From Atrichornis clamosus (taxonomy: Eukaryota > Chordata > Aves > Passeriformes > Menuridae), in contig WBMZ01012061.1 in assembly GCA_013400975.1 (NCBI GenBank), positions 1 through 64,000 of the forward strand: DNA of 64,000 bases, written 5' to 3'. Under the pieces are notes generated by a model. The model saw nothing but the letters and a program-made list of their open reading frames with translations, made no database searches and was not told where the DNA came from. The position numbers and the translations under genes are program-made. Every line of letters begins with the position of its first letter. Position 1 is the first letter of the stretch. Shown here in pieces: positions 37,401-47,840 of the stretch.

Positions 37401-38999
37401 AATATACCCAGATGGGAAAATGTTGTTTCTACAAAGTTCAACCAATTCATTTTGGAGGCAGATCTAATTCCATATCAAAGCTGGTTTTAAAAAAAATTAA
37501 GTTATTGCAACCTTCCTATTGTTACAGATTTTGTTAAATTCCAGAACATATATGTAGATATTCTAAAATATGAAAGGAGGTCTTTGTCATTTAGAAATTG
37601 CACACTGAAGACCAGACTTGACTTCAAATACATTTATTTTAAAAATTTTCTGATAATTCTTTTCCTTTTATTTGAAAATGCTGATTTTTCAAAACTGAGT
37701 CTATCCTAGAGAACAAAGCAGTTTCTTTAAAAAAGTTTTTCAAAGCCAAAGTTGGTCAAAGTGAAAGAGACCCAGAACAATTTGGATGCTTGCCTATTTG
37801 CATGCCAGAGCCCAGAATTACCTTGTAGCTCCCAGATATGTATCCTGGATTTAGAGATGGTAACTGATCTGTTCGTTCTGTTTTAACTGTACATTCACGC
37901 ATTTTACAATAACATTCAGAAGAGTCATACCTAGGATTTAGGTTATGAATAAATAGCTATTATTTCATCTAATAGTTAAATATTTTAAATCTAAAAAATC
38001 AAATAATTTTGATAGTGAGCCATAGTCTGTACTGGAGTAATTCCACTGACTCCAGTGAATTATAACATGAAATAACTTTTCTCCTCTGGTTATATTCCAC
38101 ATGAACAATGTTGAAAGCACAAAACTGTGCTGAAAGAATGCTAAACCAACCAAGTGAAGCAATCAAATCTGTAAATGCCTGTGGGCGAAAGCCAATTCAA
38201 CTTTTACTTCATTCCCTTGTGCATAGACATTTTAATTACATTATCACAAACTTTTCCCCATGAAATCCCTTCTCCTGTTTCATGGTCTTTTCCTTCTGAA
38301 TTCAGTGCAATTCTTACCTCTATGAAATTAAAGAGAGTCTTGCAGTCATTTCTGATAGCACTCTGGTGTTTATCACTGAAAATATTGACAACTTTCCTAA
38401 GTTACCACTTCAGAATTTGGCCATTGTTCAGGGAATGAGACAAGAACAACTCCTCATCGAGGATGCACGGAGTGTCTGGGCCAGTCACATAGGGGTGCTT
38501 TTGCCCCTTGTTCCCACTCGGGCTTATTTCAGCCTTCAATACAGTTAGCTCCTGTCACTCCAGAAATAGAAATGGGTTCTGTGTCTTATAGACTGATGGC
38601 ATTAGGGAACACTGTGCACTGTTATCTACTAAAGCTTTATACTCCTGGTCCTATGGAAAGGAATTCTAATACATTCCCAGAAGTGGATCATCCTGCTACC
38701 AGTACTAGAGGAGCCCTGCCTCCAGACAGGTGGAGGAGAGGGACAACCAGCTGGCTCCAGTACGCAACAATACAACACCATACTTTACTTTTCCTACCCT
38801 GATGAAAAACTGTTACAGATGGAGTCCAAAGGCATGAACTAAATAAACAGACTTTTTTAGGGTTAGTCCATAAACCAAGTGAATGGGCTCTGTGTGTGTG
38901 TGTGTCAAGGGAAAGGAAGGGTAATGATGGTTAACTGGGATGTATTGGAAGGTGTAAGACCTGGTCATGGCGTAAATGATATGGAATAAAGGTGGATAC
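34441..38999. other. Plain AT-rich sequence with homopolymers
   Basis: No gene recognised. Simple repeats are a T16 run (35469-35484), an A15 run (36655-36669) and a (TG)n tract (38891-38905). A slightly GC-richer patch at 36050-36200 and another at 38430-38760 carry short frames without recognisable motifs. A G-rich strand asymmetry (gaggttgggggtttggagggtg) is visible near 37308-37335. Confidence 0.5.
36655..36669. repeat. A15 homopolymer
   Basis: Fifteen consecutive adenines followed by 'gaaaaagg'. It could be a decayed poly(A) tail, but no retrocopy is recognised immediately upstream. Confidence 0.9.
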
Positions 39000-39509
39000 T
39001 GTCCTGGTTTCAACTGGAATAGAGTTAATTTTCCTCACAGTAGTTGGTACAGTGCTGTGTTTTGCATTTTGCATGACAATAATACTGATAACACACTGAT
39101 ATTTTGGTTGTTGCTGATAGTACTTACTCTAAACCAAGGACTTTTCAGTGTCCCATGCTCTACCAGTGAGCAAGTGCACAAAAAGCTGGGAGGACCATGG
39201 CCAGGAAAGGTGACCCAAACTGGCCAAAGGGATATTCCAGACCACAGAATGTCATGATGAGTATATAGACTGGGGGGAACTGTATGGGAGGGACCAATCA
39301 CTGCACTGGTCAGCAAGTGCAATTGCATTGTACACCACTTGTCTTCTTAGGTTTTAATCTTCTCCCTCCCTTAATTTCAGTCATTAAATTGATCTTATCT
39401 CAGTCTATGGGTTTTACCTTGTTGTGATTCTTCACCTTATCCCACCAGGGTGAGGAGTTGTGAGCAAGTATCTGCATGGTACGTAATTGCTGACTGGGAT
39501 AAAGCCACA
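39000..39509 (+). mobile_element. Endogenous retrovirus LTR (avian family, plus strand)
   Basis: The LTR starts TGTCCTGGTTTC at 39000. It contains 'gagttaattttcctcacag', 'ccaaagggatattccagacc' and a TATA-like 'gtatatag' at 39261. The poly(A)-signal region near 39386 reads 'attaaattg' where AATAAA/ATTAAA would lie. The element ends near 39509 after 'ctgggataaagccaca'. This layout matches a common avian ERV LTR family, and a related copy lies at 62877-63427 on the other strand. No internal gag/pol sequence follows, so it appears solitary. The 3' boundary is approximate, and I see no convincing target duplication. The family name is not assigned. Confidence 0.85.
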
Positions 39510-40985
39510 CCTAGTTAAGTAGATGCTGCTTTTCTTGGTTGGGGGTTTTCTTCCCTCCCCCCTAGTTTTTGAATAGCTACAGTGCTTAGAAGACTCAGCT
39601 TGTTTAGTAAAACCAGGATTGTGCTAATAATTAATAAGTCACTGAGACAGCTTTGTCATATAAAGCTCGACTTGGTACTTTACATGTCGACATATAAACA
39701 TTGTTATTTAGTCTTTCTGAAACTAGGCAGGGCATCAAAGGCTTGAAAGATTGCTTAATAATAAGTACTTGGTTCTATCTTATAAAAGGAAAAAAAGACA
39801 GGAGAATGAATATGAAAAAATACTGTCTCTTGGTGAGAACATAATGAATGATATATGAAAGACCAGATCAAGCTGAATACAAACCTGAAAGCAATCTCAC
39901 ATGAGTTAGAGGAAGGGAAATTGATGCTGAGTTGAAAATGAGAGAAAATAATTTTTTGTTTAGAAATGCCTGCTGATTCAAGAGTTTATATTTTTATAAG
40001 TTTCAAGGAAAAAACAAGTCACTAAAAAACAGGGAAAGTGGGAAAATAGAGGCATTTCCAGAAGAAGAGAAAGAATGAAATAAACTGAAAGAATCTGACA
40101 ACATGAAGAAGCAGCTTCTGAACGACATGTCATAGTCTTTGACATGATCAGTGGCATAATGTGTAGCAGTTGAACTTCACAGGATTTCTCATCTTTCTCA
40201 TGAAGAAAGCAGAGTTAGGAAGGAATGGCAATAAAACAGAGCAGATATATTATCTTGAAGCTCATGTTTCAGGAAACTGATTTTTAATTTTTTTTTCTGT
40301 AATATTATTGAACCTCTCCTTGAGATCTTCATTTGCCCAGAGCCTACCTTCAGAATTTCATAAGACTATTTCACAAATATCTCAACATTACAAAAACAGT
40401 TTGAATTTTATTAAGCATATTTTTACTTTATCTATTTTTTGGTTTTCTGGTCTTGCAAATTTGATAGCTTGATATTTCTGAGAGTCATGATATCATTGCT
40501 TCTTCAGTCATGTAATGCACATGCTTCATGATAATGCAAAATAAATTGAAGTTTTAACATTTCATATGGAAAGATTGAATATATAGAGCAGATTCAAGTA
40601 GACTCTCAAATTTCTGCCTTCTATTTGTGGTCAGATATGAAAACTCTATGTGCAAATAACAACTTCCTAATGTTGAATAAATTTAAATAGCCCCTAATAG
40701 CCTGTGTTAGGCATCTCCTTGGTTTGGAAACTGTGTTGTTTCTCTGTGGCCTTATTCAGACAAATTGGAAAAAGTTATACTTGCCTTTTGAGGACAGAAA
40801 GCAGCTCTGGCCCAAAGTTAAGGCTTTAGGTTTTTGGCTCAAGAATAGTACTGTAGTAGTATAATACACAGGTCCACAGATCCTGGATATCGGCAGGCTA
40901 TATTTCTGGCTGGATGGGAATAAATTTTCAAGTGTCCTTTAAAAATCGGTTAGAAATAAAACTGTGTAGAAATTTTTAGGTGTCA
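39510..40985. other. Plain AT-rich sequence
   Basis: No gene or transposon recognised. It includes purine-rich runs around 39780-39850 and 40010-40080. Confidence 0.5.
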
Positions 40986-42838
40986 GACTGTCCCCATGTG
41001 CTGTAAGATGACCTGATGGGGAAGATGACCAGCCTGGTCTCTGGAACAGAGAGCCTTGCCTGAAACTCAGAAAAAGCTGGAAAGTTTATGACCTTTGGAA
41101 GAAGGGGCAGACAACTCAGGAGTACTGTAAGGATGTAATGAGGTTAAGAAGGGAGGAAATTAGACGCCCAACTAGAGCTTAATCTGACTACTACTGTAAA
41201 AGACAATAAAAATGCTTCTATAAATATATCAGCTAAAAAGGGGGGTAAGGAGAATCTCTACTCTTTATGGGATGAAGTGACAAAGGATGAGGAAAAGGCT
41301 GAGGAACTTAATGCCTTCTTTACGTCAGTCTTGAACAGTAAGACCAATTGTTCTCCGGGTTCCAGACTCCTGAGCTGGAAGACAAGTACAGGGAATGGAA
41401 TGAAGCCCCCGTAATCCAAGGGGAAATGGCTGGTGATCTGCTACACAACTTAGACACATGCAAGTCTATTGAGTTGGATGGGATTCACCCAAGGGTACTG
41501 AGGGAGCTGTCAGAAGTATCCACTAAGCCACTTTTCATCAGTTATCAACTGCTCTGGGTAAGAGAGGTTCCAGGCAAATGGAAGGTAGCAAATGTGAGGC
41601 TAGGACAACCAGGGGATAAGGCCTAGCCAGCACAAGTTTATGAAAGGCAGGTCCTGCTTGACCAACCTGATTTCTTTCATGGATGTTGTCTACCCGGACT
41701 TTAGAGAAGCCTTTGACACCATTCCCACAGCATTATCTTGGAGAAACTGGAGCCTGTGGCTTGGATGAGTGCACTGTCCACTGGGTGAAAATCTGGCTGC
41801 ATAGCTAGGCCCAGGGAGTTGTGGTGAATCAAATTACATCCAGCTGGCAGCTGGTCATGAGTTCTGTTCTTCAGGGCTTGGTACTGGGGCCAGTCCTGTT
41901 TAATATCTTTATCAGTGACTTGTGCGAGGGGATCAAGTGCACCCTCAAAGTTTGCAGATCACACCAAGATGGGTGGGAGTGTTGATCTGCTGGAGGGTAA
42001 GAAGGCTTTGCAGAGGGATCTGGACAGGCTGGATCCATAGTCTGAGGCCAGTTGTGTGAGATTCAACAAGACCAAGTGCCAGCTCCGGCCCTTGGGTCAC
42101 AACAACACCCTGCAGTGCTACAGGCTGGGGGAAGAGTAACTGGAAAGCTGCCCTTTGGAAAAGGACCTGGGGATGCTGGTCGACAGCTGGCTGAACATGA
42201 GCCAGCTGTGGCTCAACATGTGCCCAGGTGGCTAAGAGGGCCAATAACATGCTTGCTTGTATCTGGAATAGTGTGGCCAGCAGGACCTGGACAGTTATCA
42301 CCCCCTGTACTCATCACTGGTGAGGCTCACCTGGAATCCTGTGTTCAGTTTTGGGCCCTCTCTATGAGAAGGACATTGAGATGCTGTAGAATGTCCAGAG
42401 AAGGGCAATGGAGATTGCAAAGGGTCTGGGGCACAAGTCTGATGAGGTGTGGCTGAGAGAGCTGGGGTATTTTAGCCTGGAGAAACAGAGGCTCAGACAG
42501 AACCTTGTTGCTCTCTACAACTACCTGAAAGGAAGTTATAGTGAGGGGAAGTTGGTCTCATGTCCCAAGGAACGAGTGATAGGGCATGAGCAGACAGCCA
42601 TAGGTTGTGTCAGGGGAGGTTTAGATTGGATATTAGGAAAACTTTCTTCACCAAAAGAGATGTCAAGCATTTGAACAGGCTGCCCAGGGAAATGGTGGAA
42701 TCACCATCCCTGGAAGTATTTAAAAGAGGTGTACATGTGACACTTAGGGACATTGGTAAGTGGTGGACTTGGCAGTGCTGGATTGATAGTTGAACTCAAT
42801 GATATTCAGAGTCTTTTTCAACCTAAATCATTCTATGT
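40986..42838 (+). mobile_element. CR1 LINE, long plus-strand copy with internal deletions
   Basis: This is the longest near-continuous CR1 copy in the window. It begins 5'-truncated in the ORF2 segment between endonuclease and reverse transcriptase ('tttatgacctttggaagaa' at 41085). It runs through the reverse transcriptase, thumb and 3' UTR, and ends 'cctaaatcattctatg' at about 42836. Relative to the usual CR1 order it lacks about 150 bp at 41600, where 'gcaaatgtgaggc' jumps to 'ggacaaccaggggataagg'. It lacks a further short segment near 41680, before 'gatgttgtctacccggac'. Orientation is opposite to the 18 kb copy. Confidence 0.95.
41085..42680 (+). pseudogene. CR1 ORF2 remnant (RT and C-terminal region)
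   Basis: A 92-codon frame at 41348-41626 encodes the start of the reverse transcriptase ('ELDGIHPRVLRELSE', 'VPGKWKVANV') and ends at the internal deletion. The first catalytic Asp survives in 'VYPDFREAFDT' (Asp codon 41697-41699). The second catalytic motif, normally FADD, reads FADH at 41951-41962. A small deletion just before it shifts the frame. C-terminal pieces remain in 42052-42456 ('LAPALGSQQ' region) and 42408-42674 ('[20 protein letters not shown]', '[12 protein letters not shown]'). Multiple frameshifts and stops make it inactive. Confidence 0.88.
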
Positions 42839-44024
42839 TTTTAAAGTGTTGGTTATTCCATAATTAGCCATAAAAAATTTTAAAAGTGCTTTTGAACTTA
42901 AGAAGGTTTATGAATATGCTAAGACATTACAGTGCACTAGGTAAAAGAGGTGCTTTCACGTCTTTCTCGGCTAAGCCAACTACACAAATGAAAGTCCCTG
43001 GGGAAAGTATGAATAATGTTTGTGCTGATCTTTCTGATAAACTTTTTCATTTGTATGCTTGTTTACATAAACACACACACATACACAATAGTGTGCCTGT
43101 AGATGATACAGTGAGCCTTCCTGAAAGTCTCTGGATTATTACATTTGGTGAGGATGGCATGCCTGTGGTAGGCCACTGGGTAATCCTGGCTCAATATGAG
43201 GCAGTAAAGCTGTGATGAACTCCACAGTGTTCCAAATTACGGTACACCTTGGTCTGATGATAGGTGTCCGCCATGACTGCTGCCAAAGTGCTGGTGAATT
43301 CTGCCTCAGTAAAGTCTCTGCACTCAAGCAGAGTGGGTGCTGCTGCTGCTGTTAGTACAGCATCCATCACTGCAGGAAACCAGGGCTGGGATGTCATCCA
43401 TAATGTACATTTAAGTTTCCTGATGAGAGCTACTTTGGAAAGTATTAATGTCCTGATCTTGAGGTGGCTTTATGCAGCTGTAGGTTCTACAATATACTTT
43501 AAGATGCTATTTAAAACCCCTGCATTGAGTTTGGATAAACCAGTCCTGAGGCCATGATTATACTAGGAAGCGTGAAGCAGGCAGATTGCTTGAGATCAGC
43601 AGCAGAAAAAAATGGATTAATGATGGCTTTCAAAATTTAAAGAAACTGCTTCTAGAGATTTTATTTTTCATTAGTGGTTGTTTTTATTAAGTTTTTTAAA
43701 GTGAGACAGAGCAAAGAAATGAGGAAAACATGTTTTGGAGAAAGAGAAGCAGATCATGATCTAGTTTAGTAGGCCAGGGTAGGTAGATCCCATTTTTTTC
43801 TTCTCTGAATTGTGTTACCCAGTATGAATTTAATAAAAGAGCTCAGCCAAGTCAAACTAAATCTAGAAGATGTGTTTACAATCACCTCTATTCCCTATCT
43901 CAGATATTTTTAAATTAAAGTTGGGGTTTTTTTAATGTATCATGAACTTTTACTCTGTATAGATTGTGGTGACACTTTAACTCAGAAGCCCTATGAAATA
44001 CAGCTTCAGGAACACGGAAATTTA
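42839..44024. other. Plain sequence with a CA tract and two unidentified frames
   Basis: A short CA-rich microsatellite lies at 43070-43086. The 109-codon plus frame at 42886-43215 ends in a non-repetitive tail (with 'PESLWIITFGEDGMPVVGHW') that looks less random than most here. The 97-codon frame at 43264-43557 begins Ala/Ser/Val-rich because of GCT repeats (around 43337-43353). I recognise neither. They could be decayed retro-element coding sequence or chance. Confidence 0.4.
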
Positions 44025-44503
44025 ACTTCTGTGTTCTCCGTACAAGAAAGACATGGAGCTCTAGGAATGAGTCTGGCAGATGGCTACAAAGATGATTAAG
44101 GGACTGGAGAATCTCTTGTATAAGGATAATCTGAGGGAGACGGGCCTGTTTAGCCTGAAGAAGAGACAACTGAGAAAGGACCTTATCACTGTATATAAGT
44201 ATGTGCAGGGAGAATGTCAAGAGAATGGAGTCAGGTTCAATAAGATGAGAGGCAGTGGACAGAAACAGAAATACAGAAAGTTCCACCTGAAAATGAGGAA
44301 GAACTTGTTTTTCTGTATGGGTGACTACACACTGGAACAGATTCTCCAGAGAAGTTGTGGAGTCTCTTTCTCTGGAGATATTCAAAAGACATCCTTACAA
44401 AATCCTGAGCAATATGCTTTAGGATGACACTGCTTGAGCTGTGAGGTTGGACTAAATGACCTGCAGTGGTCCCTTCCAACCTTACCCACTCTGTGATTCT
44501 GTC
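44025..44503 (+). mobile_element. CR1 LINE 3' end, different subfamily
   Basis: A plus-strand CR1 3' terminus starts in the ORF2 C-terminus ('caagaaagacatggagct' at 44043). It continues through 'aagatgattaagggactgg', 'ttccacctgaaaatgagga' and 'gtggagtctctttctctgg'. It ends 'gcagtggtcccttccaacc' and 'actctgtgattctgt' at 44502. The wording of the 3' UTR and the 'ctgtgattctgt' tail differ from the 14, 18 and 41 kb copies (which use ctatgatt), so it belongs to another CR1 subfamily. The 115-codon frame at 44080-44427 is ORF2 C-terminal sequence ('GLENLLYKDNLRETGLFSL'), without a catalytic domain. Confidence 0.93.
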
Positions 44504-44799
44504 AAATTATCCTAAGGAAACTAAGGACAATATATTTAAGTAATATTTCCCATCCAAGAGAAGTGGATGCCAAAGAGTTAACTATATTAAGAGAACTTTT
44601 TCTTTTAATAAGACACTTTAGTAAACCTGGACATGCATTTTCATCCTTTATTATGTTATTTTGAATAACATCTTTTAAGAATAAGTGTGCATTTGGTAGT
44701 ATTGCCAGTTCTTGTAATGATCACAACTACTATGTAAGGATAAATTTGCATCTGGATAACAAGATTTTGGGTCTCCCCCTAGCTTCTTGTGCTAAAGCA

Positions 44800-45518
44800 T
44801 ATCACGCAGCAGTGAAGAGGCTGCATTGCATAAAAGTGCTTTCTGTGTGTGTTTGTGTGAGTGACTTGTCTAGGTAACCGAGTGTGTGGGTAGAGAAGGT
44901 TATGAGGATACAGCAGCCTGCAGAGAGCGGTCACTCAGGCACTGAGAAGCTCTTGAGACTGGCAGTCTGGCTGTCTCTGCAAGAACTGAGAAACTGGAGG
45001 CACCACAATTTGGACACAGCCACCTGCCAGGACTGGCAGCAACAGCCAGTTGTGTAAATGGGACCACATTCGAGAGGGTGCTGCTGCCACACGTGGCCAG
45101 GCTGCAGGATACACTAACACGTGATGAAGTGAAGCACCCTTTGAGGGACTTCCTGGGCACCCACCTGGGAGCCCCCGCGTGCTGCCATGGTCCCGTGTCT
45201 CTGTGCAGACACCTGGTGTTGGCCTCCCAGTCATGCACTGCGGGTAACGGTGAGTGAGTGTGCAAGAGTGAGCTGTGTGAGTGAAATCTTTAATGGCCAG
45301 TGTGAATGGTTATCAGTTATTAATAAAAACAGATGTGTTCTATTAATTAAATCAGACATTATTAAATCTCCCTTAAAAAATTTTTTTTTGTGATCTGTCT
45401 CCCTCAACTCAGTCCTTTCACCAGGAGTAATGCTTCTTTCTCCTGCTCTGTCAACATTGCAGCCTTGCAGCAGCATATGTGGCCCTTGGGTTCTTTCAAC
45501 AACTGGTATTATCTCACA
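44800..45518 (+). mobile_element. Possible LTR or other retro-element block
   Basis: The block opens with GT/GTGAGTG-rich sequence (44838-44900), passes through a GC-rich middle (44920-45250) and then an AT-rich part with 'attaataaaaac' near 45322. It closes with a pyrimidine-rich end running into 'tattatctcaca' at 45519. A GC-rich U3/R-like part followed by AATAAA and a TG...CA-like outline resembles bird ERVL-type LTRs, but I cannot match a family with confidence. No paired LTR or target duplication is visible. The 121-codon minus frame at 44900-45265 is compositional. Confidence 0.35.
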
Positions 45519-45742
45519 CAATCACAGAATGGTTGAGATTCAAAGGGGGCCTTGCTCAAGCAGGGTCATTCATAGCAGGATGTTCTAGTACCACATCCAG
45601 ATGACTTTTATTTACCTCTAGGGAAGGAGACTCCACAATCTCCCTGGACTGTGGGAGTCATTCTCACAATTAAAAAAACGCAGGTGTTTCCTGGTGTTCA
45701 GATGGGTCATTTTGTGTTTCATTTTGTAGCCATTGTTCAAGC
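45519..45742 (-). mobile_element. CR1 LINE 3' end, short copy
   Basis: The + strand starts 'caatcacagaatggttgag' (reverse complement of the CR1 3' tail). It continues 'cttgctcaagcagggtcatt', 'tctagggaaggagactccac' and 'tgtagccattgttc'. This is the 3' UTR and extreme ORF2 end of the same subfamily type as the copy at 44025-44503, in opposite orientation. The copy is short (about 220 bp) and moderately diverged. Confidence 0.9.
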
Positions 45743-47450
45743 TCTGGGAGAAATAACATAAATCAGAAGGCAAAATATAAAGCTGCAAGCATCATCCTGT
45801 ATAATTGTCATTTGATTTTAAGAGAGGGGAGAAAATGATCAGTGAGTTTTTACACTAGAGGCTGATAGGACTACATTTATAAGCCTACAAATAAGCCTAG
45901 GACTTATTTGAACTACTCATTTTAGAGATCTGAGGCCATCAGATGCCTAAATCATTCACATTTAATCTTGTGACAGTCTCAGATCCACAACCATATATGT
46001 AGATTATTTTTCTGAAAGATTCTTGTGGTGAGATTCAACTCCAATTACCTGCACTATAGGTTATGTAGATATGTAGCTGTCTAAGCTCACACTATAGCTG
46101 TTAGAGATCTTGTCAATGGAAAGAGCTGTTCTAACTATTCATCTGACCAAGTTTAATTTCTACTTTTCAGTGTATTTTCAATTAATTGACTCAATTTCAA
46201 CTACACTGGAGCTAATGGAAGCTCAGATATGTAGCTGTGATTGTATCACAGAAAGCAATGCTGCTTAAATGAAACCCTGGTTAACAGTATAAGTGTAATC
46301 TACCTGTCTCAATATGATGCAATTTTTTATCAATAAATTAATGGTATCAAGTTGAATCAGAGCAATAAATAGGCTTTGGAATGTCATATTTATAAATCTT
46401 CATAACTAACTGTTCAGATGGGTTTTTTTCTTTGAATTATCTCCAAAAGTAAAAATTCCAAGCACCAGCACAAATGAGCAGTGGTTTTGTAAGATGGTGA
46501 CTGCACTATTACAAATTCCTGAGCACAACCTTTATGCTAACTCTCTTTTTTTTTCTTTTTGTTGGGCAAATTCTCACATAAAAGGTTTACATTCCCATTA
46601 AAATTATAACTGTGGTATTTAAAAGATTGGTGGCAAATAAACGTAAATAATATATTAATGAAAGTAAGAGAGACTCTGAAAACAGCTTTATTGCAGTAGG
46701 TTTGGACCATAGTAACAGATAATGATAAATAGAGCAGACCCAAGTTGAGGGAATGGGACTGTGCAAGAGTTGCGTCTACTGAAAAACCAGTTTTTTAGTG
46801 AATAAAGTGAATTCTGAAGCTGAAGGAAACTCTCCCCCTCTAGAGGCTAATGCAAAGAATTGCTCACCTACTTCTTCTTTAGCCTCTGGCTTTAGGTTTG
46901 GGTAGTACCAAATTAGCTCTCAAAGCTCAGTGCAGCCAAACTCACAGTCCAAATCCAGTCCTAAGAGTTACATGCCGATAGTTTTCACTGACCTGATTGT
47001 CAAAGATACAGGTGTAACTTTCAGTTAATGCAAGTCATCTTTCATCATCAGCCACTGCAGCTCTATGTCACTCTTCACTCTCTTCTTTGCGACCAGCCCT
47101 TTGTATTCCAAATATTATGAGCAGCTGGACTTCACTCCGTTCATCTTGTTTAAAGAACACTTGAGCTTTGTAGAATTCATGGGCCAGGTATTGTGCACAT
47201 CCACAAGGGTTCCTGAGTTCTCAGTTATGGGTTTATAGTGAAATAAGATTGAGTCTAACTGGAAATCTAGCAAAGCAGAGACACTCATTTCTTCCTGACA
47301 ATATTTGTTAAAACACTTAGAAGCAGGGCAGAATCCTGTATTTTCAAAAGAGCACGATTTAGCATTCATTTAGCTTCTCTTAACCTTTCTAAGCAGGCAC
47401 CAGCTCCCAGGGATGGTTTGGTATTACATCATCTTGCTGCCAATGCCATG
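45743..47450. other. Plain AT-rich sequence
   Basis: No gene or transposon recognised. A broken T-rich run lies at about 46544-46562. The frames at 46537-46743 and 47115-47369 have no supportable identity. Confidence 0.5.
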
Positions 47451-47459
47451 GAGAGCTTT

Positions 47460-47840
47460 TAGTATTAAATGACTTAAATGTGCTCTGCACCTTAAATGTG
47501 TTTTCCTGCACACTGTAAAAGTCATCCCTTCCACTCACTTGGCGTTGGCATTCTGCCAGCACATGTCAGTGGCAGCTCTACAGTGCTTTGATATTTTACT
47601 GTAAGCACAGCACGAGGAGCAGCATTAGAGGGGAAGTCAAAGGTTTAGCACTGCATTGTGAAGTGAACACTGTTTTTAAACTAGGAGGAACAGGGCCTTG
47701 GAGGCAAGATACTGACAGGACTACATCGTTGCTAATCAACTCTGGGAAAAAAATAATTAGCTTATTGGCCAGAAAATCTTGTACCATCTCCAATGTCTGT
47801 TTTGCACGGAGCTAATGAAATGACTGCGGCGTACCAAAGA
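47460..47840. other. Repeat-free stretch, candidate conserved non-coding element
   Basis: This is balanced-composition, repeat-free sequence with words such as 'aatgactgcggcgtacc' and 'aaaataattagcttattgg'. It contrasts with its AT-rich flanks. Overlapping short frames exist on both strands (47588-47815 plus, 47596-47793 minus), and neither is recognisable. The call rests on texture only; conservation cannot be judged here. Confidence 0.2.

Noticed and set aside
44900..45265. 121-codon minus frame in a GC-rich block
   Set aside because: It lies in a suspected LTR-like block with several overlapping frames, which is most simply a composition effect.
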